This document shows, in pieces, positions 21,816 through 25,608 of a stretch of DNA of 25,608 bases. Below the pieces are notes generated by a model. It saw only the letters and a list, made by a program, of their open reading frames with translations, did not search any database and had not been told where the DNA came from. Within the stretch, counting starts at the first letter, position 1. Each line of letters starts with the position of its first letter. The DNA lies in assembly GCA_026991215.1 (NCBI GenBank), contig JALXBY010000062.1:1-25608 (forward strand). The letters run 5' to 3'. The stretch is from Anaerolineales bacterium. Lineage in GTDB: Bacteria > Chloroflexota > Anaerolineae > Anaerolineales > DRMV01. A program made the translations under genes and the position numbers.

Positions 21816-22610
21816 AAAACGCCTGCATAATCCTCATCGCCTCAAATAACAAATGACTATACCCTTCTTCACACTGTCAGCCACACTCCAAACACTTTGG
21901 GCAGTATCGTGCCCATTTCGTCTATGCAGATGACATTACCTAACCTAGTATCTACGCGGGACCCCAGCGAATCCTATCCCAGAGATTCGAGCAGGGCTTT
22001 CAAAGATGGCTTGGGTCCGTGGGCCATTACACCATACCGTCGCGGCGGTTGCAGACCCAGCCCTGCAAGCCCAGGCGTTAGGTCCGTTTCTACGTGAAGT
22101 GGCGCAAATTCACACCCTGCAGCAGCCCGTTTTGGCGGACCCGTGTGCAGCATCGTCAGCATAGCGGATCACCGGCTACGCATACGGAGCGCCCTCCAAA
22201 AGGGGGCGTTTCTCGATGTTTAGGTTGGGGCATGGGGTTTCTTGAAGGCGGCCGCGGGTTATCAAGCGGTCTGGAGGGGTGTTCTCCAAATTTTGGCCAG
22301 TTGAAACTATGGAATGCCGGCTAACCGAGGAGGATTTGGTCTGGTGCCAAGCCCAGTGCAGTGGGCGGCCCTGGGCGAGGTTCGCCTTTAGGCCAAACGC
22401 ATCACATAACATAACCTTATAGCCTCCTGTCCCCAGAAATTCAGGTTGTCCATCGTCCTACCCACTAACGGCGCCCTGCTGGCGGCCGACCGCAGTATAA
22501 TCCGACCAAACCCGCGGTTGCACAGGACCGAAAAGGAAGCGTCGGCAAAGCGCTTTCGCCCCTTTCCTCCGATGTCGCCGAACTCCCAAGCGCCTTGGCA
22601 GGGGCGACGG
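21816..22610. other. About 0.8 kb without a convincing gene; possibly decayed or ncRNA-bearing
   Basis: All open frames here are short, lack good ribosome sites and show no recognisable domain. The composition is mixed and, at least to about 22250, less GC-rich than the core. On the minus strand near 21900-21935 a frame interrupted by a TAG reads NVICIDEMGTILP, vaguely like the first DDE aspartate region of IS630-type transposases; on the plus strand the same bases read FVYADDIT. Neither is followed by family sequence. Small hairpins occur (for example 22374-22386), but none has a T-run. The last about 110 bases hold the putative sigma-factor promoter and leader. Confidence 0.5.
22496..22501 (+). 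promoter_or_regulatory. Putative -10 element for the ECF sigma factor gene
   Basis: A perfect TATAAT lies 109 bases before the chosen sigma-factor start. No clear -35 TTGACA is present at the expected distance. If used, it gives a leader of about 100 bases. Confidence 0.35.
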
Positions 22611-23171
22611 ATGTGTGCCTTTGACGATGATGCTCGCCTGCTGCAACGCCTTCAACAACGGGACCCCCAGGCCTTGAGCCTGCTCTACGACCGGTATGCG
22701 CGGCTGGTCTTCAGCCTGGCCTTGCGCATCGTGCGGGATGTGGACCTGGCCGAGGACGTCACCCAGGAGGTGTTCTGGCGGGTCTGGGAAAAGGCCCACC
22801 AGTACCGGCCGGAACGGGGTTCGGTGCGGGCCTGGCTGCTGTACATCACCCGAAACCGCGCGCTGGATGTGCTCCGCCGACGCCAACGCCGGCCCCTGAG
22901 CGCGGACCACCTGCCCGAAGCCGACGACCCCCAAGTCGTGCTTGCCGACCCCGGCCCCGAGGAGATGGCCGTCCAGGACTGGGAGCAGCAACGGGTGCGG
23001 CAGGCCCTGACCCGGCTGAGCGAAGAGCAGCGCACGGTGCTGCTTCTGGCCTACTTCGAGGGCCTGAGCCACCGGGAAATCGCCCAGCAACTGGGCCTGC
23101 CCCTGGGCACGGTGAAATCCCGCTTGCGGGCCGCGGTGCAATCGTTGCGGCGCTTGCTTACGGAGGGGTAA
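22611..23171 (+). CDS. ECF-type RNA polymerase sigma factor (SigK-like)
   Basis: The 186-residue protein has sigma region 2 (DLAEDVTQEVFWRVWEKA, about 45-62, with the AWLLYITRNRALDVLRRR promoter-melting helix at 74-91). Region 4 (LSEEQRTVLLLAYFEGLSHR, then EIAQQLGLPLGTVKSRLRAA) ends the protein, joined by an acidic linker; there is no region 1 or 3. This is the extracytoplasmic-function class. I start at ATG 22611 (MCAFDDDARLLQ) with AGGGG 6 bases upstream; earlier in-frame codons lack a site and family similarity. The next gene encodes an RskA-type anti-sigma factor, so activity is presumably held at the membrane until a signal arrives. Confidence 0.93.
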   Translation: MCAFDDDARLLQRLQQRDPQALSLLYDRYARLVFSLALRIVRDVDLAEDVTQEVFWRVWEKAHQYRPERGSVRAWLLYITRNRALDVLRRRQRRPLSADHLPEADDPQVVLADPGPEEMAVQDWEQQRVRQALTRLSEEQRTVLLLAYFEGLSHREIAQQLGLPLGTVKSRLRAAVQSLRRLLTEG

Positions 23172-23258
23172 AGGCCCTTCCTGTGGCCACGACCTTACGA
23201 AAAAGGGCATCTACGGGGCCTTGCGGGACGTATAAACCCATAGGAGTGGGTACGGACG

Positions 23259-23972
23259 ATGCGCTGCGAACAGGTTCGCCCCTTGCTTCCGGAATACGTC
23301 ATGGGCTGGTTGGAGGACCAGGTCCGTCGGGAGGTGGACGCCCATCTCGCCGGCTGCCCCGCGTGTACGGCGGAATTCCAGGCCTATATGGACGCCACCG
23401 CGTCCCTGGCCCTGACGCTGCCCCAGGTGCAGCCGCGCGCCCAGGTCAAGGCCCGGTTGATGGCGCGCGTCGAACCAGCCAGGAAGCCGTGGTGGGCCCG
23501 GCTGCCCCGATGGACCGTGGCCGCACCGCAGCGGACGGTGGTGGCGCTGGCCGTCCTGGTCGTGTTCCTGCTGGTGAGCAACCTCACCCTGTGGGTCCGC
23601 GTCCGCCGGTTGGCCCAGGTCCAGCAGCAGATGCCCTTCCGGATGGTGGTCCTGCGGGGGACGGAACGGGTCCCGGAGGCCCAGGGGGTGCTGCTTTTCG
23701 AACCCCAGCACCAGTATGCCGTGCTCGTGGTCAAGGGCCTGCCGCCCACCGAGCCGGGGCGGGCCTATCAACTTTGGCTCATCCGCCCCGATGGGCACCG
23801 GGTCAGCGGCGCGGTGTTCTCCATGGCGCCCTCTTCGCAGTGGAAAACCGTGGTGGTCGAATCCCCCGAACCCCTGGAACGGTTCCCCGCCTTTGGCATC
23901 ACCATCGAGCCGGCCGGGGGAAGCCCCCAACCCACAGGGCCCAAGGTCATGGGCGGGTCCGCGGAGTTTTAG
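23259..23972 (+). CDS. Membrane anti-sigma factor with zinc-finger and RskA domain
   Basis: The 237-residue protein has the anti-sigma zinc-finger motif H29-x3-C33-x2-C36 (VDAHLAGCPACTAEF). A membrane helix follows (about 92-112, VVALAVLVVFLLVSNLTLW). The extracytoplasmic RskA-type domain contains RAYQLWLIRPDGHRVSGAVF and FGITIEPAGGSPQPTGP. The N-terminal finger should bind and silence the sigma factor encoded just upstream, with release by regulated proteolysis or redox change as in related systems. AGGAG lies 12 bases before the ATG, a rather long spacer. The gap to the sigma gene is 87 bases. It converges with the Mut7-C gene, leaving 26 bases with no clear terminator. Confidence 0.92.
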   Translation: MRCEQVRPLLPEYVMGWLEDQVRREVDAHLAGCPACTAEFQAYMDATASLALTLPQVQPRAQVKARLMARVEPARKPWWARLPRWTVAAPQRTVVALAVLVVFLLVSNLTLWVRVRRLAQVQQQMPFRMVVLRGTERVPEAQGVLLFEPQHQYAVLVVKGLPPTEPGRAYQLWLIRPDGHRVSGAVFSMAPSSQWKTVVVESPEPLERFPAFGITIEPAGGSPQPTGPKVMGGSAEF

Positions 23973-23998
23973 CCTTCCAAAAACAGCGCGGGCGGTCT

Positions 23999-24745
23999 TC
24001 AAGCGCGTGGGGAATCGGCTCGTTCCCCTTGGAGCACCCGACGGAACAGGGCCCGCAGCCGGGTTACGTGGGTGCCTTCCCAGTACACCCGTCCACAACC
24101 AGGGCAACGGCGGAAGCGGGTGTGATGGCGGAACACGTACGCGGGCACCATGTCCCGGACCTGGGCTTTGGGCACGTCCTGTAAGGGGGTATTGCACCGC
24201 GCGCACCGGGTGAAGGGTTTGGCCCAGCGGCCCAGTTGCAGGTAGTGGACCACCTCCTGAAGTTGCTCCTGGGGACGCAGGTGCCGGACCCAGTACCCAA
24301 AGCGCACCCGGCCCCGCTTGAGCAGGCCCTGGTCCCGGGTGAGCAGGAAGCGCGCCTCCTCACCGGCATAGCGGGCCAGGGTGCCGTCGTCCCATTGGGG
24401 GTCGTAGCGGGTGTCGAAACCCAAGAGGCGCAGGTACGCGGCCAGGCGGCCCAGGTGCCCGTCCAGCACAAAACGCGGGGGCCCAGGACCGGGCCAGGCT
24501 TCCCCCGGCCTGTAAGGGTGCACCGCATAGGTGGCCCCTGCTTGGGGAAGCGCGGTCCAGGGCACGGGCTTCCCGCCGTGCAGGATGCGGGCCACTTCGG
24601 GATGGGGTATGCCCAGGGCTTCCAGGACGTGTTTCAGGTTCTGGGGTCCCCGCACCTGCAGGGCCACCTCGGTGAAGGCTCCGGACCGCGCGGGCTTGAG
24701 GAAGTCCTGCAGGGAGCCGTAGATACGCAGGGTGATGTGGGTCAT
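23999..24745 (-). CDS. Ubiquitin-like/Mut7-C PIN-type RNase domain protein with zinc ribbon
   Basis: The 248-residue protein has a beta-grasp N-terminus (ITLRIYGSLQDFL...RILHGGKPVPWTALPQAGATYAVHP, 4-77), like MoaD/ThiS but without the terminal Gly-Gly. A Mut7-C domain follows: RFVLDGHLGRLAAYLRLLGF (91-110) and DTRYDPQWDD, then FLLTRDQGLLKR, with acidic residues D95, D119/D120 and D138 placed as in PIN nucleases. It ends in a zinc ribbon (C181/C184, C214/C217). Such proteins are predicted ribonucleases of unknown target. The ATG (24745 downwards) overlaps the TatD stop as ATGA, so translation is coupled; the longer frame reading upstream through tatD is a shadow. Confidence 0.92.
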   Translation of the reverse strand: MTHITLRIYGSLQDFLKPARSGAFTEVALQVRGPQNLKHVLEALGIPHPEVARILHGGKPVPWTALPQAGATYAVHPYRPGEAWPGPGPPRFVLDGHLGRLAAYLRLLGFDTRYDPQWDDGTLARYAGEEARFLLTRDQGLLKRGRVRFGYWVRHLRPQEQLQEVVHYLQLGRWAKPFTRCARCNTPLQDVPKAQVRDMVPAYVFRHHTRFRRCPGCGRVYWEGTHVTRLRALFRRVLQGERADSPRA

Positions 24746-25572
24746 AGGCCTTCGGCGCCGTCTGTGGGCAGGCCAAAGAGCCGTTGCGCGTTGCGGGTCG
24801 TCCGGCGGGCCACTTCGACCGGGGGCAGGCCCCGTACTTCTGCGATTTTCTCCACCACGAATCGGACGTAAGCCGGCTCGTTGCGCCGACCCCGGTAAGG
24901 ATGGGGGGCCAGGAAGGGCGCATCGGTCTCGACCAAGAGACGCTCCAGGGGAACGCGAGCGGCCACGACCCGCAGCGCGTGGGCTTTCTTGAAGGTCACG
25001 GGGCCGGTGAAGCCAATGTAAAAGCCCAGGTCCAGCGCGGCCTCGGCCACCTCCCAGGGTGCGGAAAAGGAGTGCAACACACCCCGGGGGTGTTCCGGGG
25101 GCAGGCCGGCTACCCAATCCCGCAGCATGGCCAAGAGGTCGTCCGCGGATTCCCGCTGATGCAGGATGACCGGCTTCCCGGTGCGTGCGGCCAGTTCCAG
25201 TTGGGCTTCCAGGGCCGCGCGCTGCTGGGCTTTGGGCGTCCACATGCGGTAGTAGTCCAGGCCGATTTCCCCCACGGCCACGACGTTGGGATGCTGCAAC
25301 CAGCGGGCCAGCCGCGCCAGGGTTTCCTGCCCCCGCCAGGCCTGGGCCACGCTGTTGGGGTGCACGCCCACCGCGACGAAGAGCCGGGGCCGGGCCTGGC
25401 CGTGGGTTTCGGCCAGGTGCAGCAGGCGCTGGGCCGCGTCTTCGTCCACCGCGGGCATCACGATGGCCTGCACGCCCGCTTCCGCGGCCCGCTGCAGCAC
25501 CGCGTTCCGGTCCGGGTCGAACTGGGGGAAGTCCAGATGGGCGTGGGTGTCCACCAGGGGAAGCGGGTTCAT
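24742..25572 (-). CDS. tatD: TatD-family metal-dependent hydrolase (putative 3'-5' DNase)
   Basis: The 276-residue TIM-barrel protein has all the TatD metal ligands: D8-T-H10-A-H12 at the start, E102 in VGEIGLDYYRMW, H138 in VILHQRESADD, H167 in GVLHSFS and D217 in LLVETDAPFLAPHP. Length and motif spacing match the family (about 260), whose members act as metal-dependent nucleases, with roles proposed in DNA repair and turnover. On the minus strand GGAGGG precedes the ATG by about 5 bases. The stop TGA overlaps the start codon of the Mut7-C gene, so two predicted nucleases form one transcription unit. The upstream neighbour is beyond the window edge. Confidence 0.95.
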   Translation of the reverse strand: MNPLPLVDTHAHLDFPQFDPDRNAVLQRAAEAGVQAIVMPAVDEDAAQRLLHLAETHGQARPRLFVAVGVHPNSVAQAWRGQETLARLARWLQHPNVVAVGEIGLDYYRMWTPKAQQRAALEAQLELAARTGKPVILHQRESADDLLAMLRDWVAGLPPEHPRGVLHSFSAPWEVAEAALDLGFYIGFTGPVTFKKAHALRVVAARVPLERLLVETDAPFLAPHPYRGRRNEPAYVRFVVEKIAEVRGLPPVEVARRTTRNAQRLFGLPTDGAEGL

Positions 25573-25608
25573 GGATGCCCTCCGGTGCCCTGAACGTGGC
25601 CCCGATAT

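Noticed and set aside
21905..21935. FVYADDIT on the plus strand, like a retron RT motif
   Set aside because: A stop codon follows immediately and no upstream RT domains are present; chance is likely.
21960..22060. GATTCGAGC segment, like a tRNA T-arm
   Set aside because: No matching acceptor, D or anticodon stems could be folded on either strand.
22150..22170. VIRYADD string on the minus strand, like a reverse-transcriptase motif
   Set aside because: It is preceded by a stop codon, has no other RT motifs around it, and the frame is short.

Overview
The window is GC-rich chromosomal DNA. It suggests a member of the Chloroflexota, probably Anaerolineae-like and possibly thermophilic. This is an inference from several traits seen together: an oversized SecA with extra helical blocks, a split glycine decarboxylase (gcvPA + gcvPB) behind a tandem glycine riboswitch, a MutL/GlmL-type ASKHA protein followed by a barrel/KOW protein, an acidic-head/TP-rich/LPxxG-tail surface protein, and 7-bp tandem repeats between genes. 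No rRNA, tRNA, CRISPR array or intact insertion sequence was recognised.

Layout. 1-4886: the 3' part of secA (its start lies outside the window), a small protein resembling only the N-terminal cap of Cas4/RecB-like nucleases plus one membrane helix, and a six-helix membrane protein resembling cytochrome c assembly (CcmC/CcsA) proteins. 4901-9260: a promoter, tandem glycine aptamers and terminator, then gcvH, gcvPA, an antitoxin/MazF-type toxin pair inserted in the operon, gcvPB and a strong terminator. gcvT is not in the window. 9297-10957: a second perfect terminator-type hairpin directly before a small two-helix membrane protein, a heptad repeat block, and an M48 metallopeptidase with a C-terminal double zinc ribbon. 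10970-13961 (minus): a Wzx/MATE-like flippase and an MFS drug-efflux transporter, separated by a second heptad repeat block. 14056-19933 (plus): two nucleoside-type ABC permeases without their ATPase or binding protein, the MutL/GlmL-like ATPase, the barrel/KOW protein, and the LPxxG membrane protein.

20001-22610 is a visibly more AT-rich island. It holds an SMC/ABC-type AAA ATPase overlapping a small PD-(D/E)XK-like nuclease, a perfect 20-bp palindrome across the nuclease stop codon, and about 0.8 kb with no convincing gene. The ATPase-nuclease pair is the best candidate for an undescribed system, plausibly a two-gene defence module. The window then returns to GC-rich core genes: an ECF sigma factor with an RskA-type zinc-finger anti-sigma factor (plus), and a TatD hydrolase whose stop codon overlaps the start of a ubiquitin-like/Mut7-C/zinc-ribbon protein (minus).

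Functional threads. Glycine levels sensed by the riboswitch should set expression of the glycine cleavage proteins and possibly of the embedded toxin-antitoxin pair. SecA, the M48 peptidase, the LPxxG protein and the sigma/anti-sigma pair all concern the cell envelope. All functions are read from sequence motifs alone; no database search was possible.
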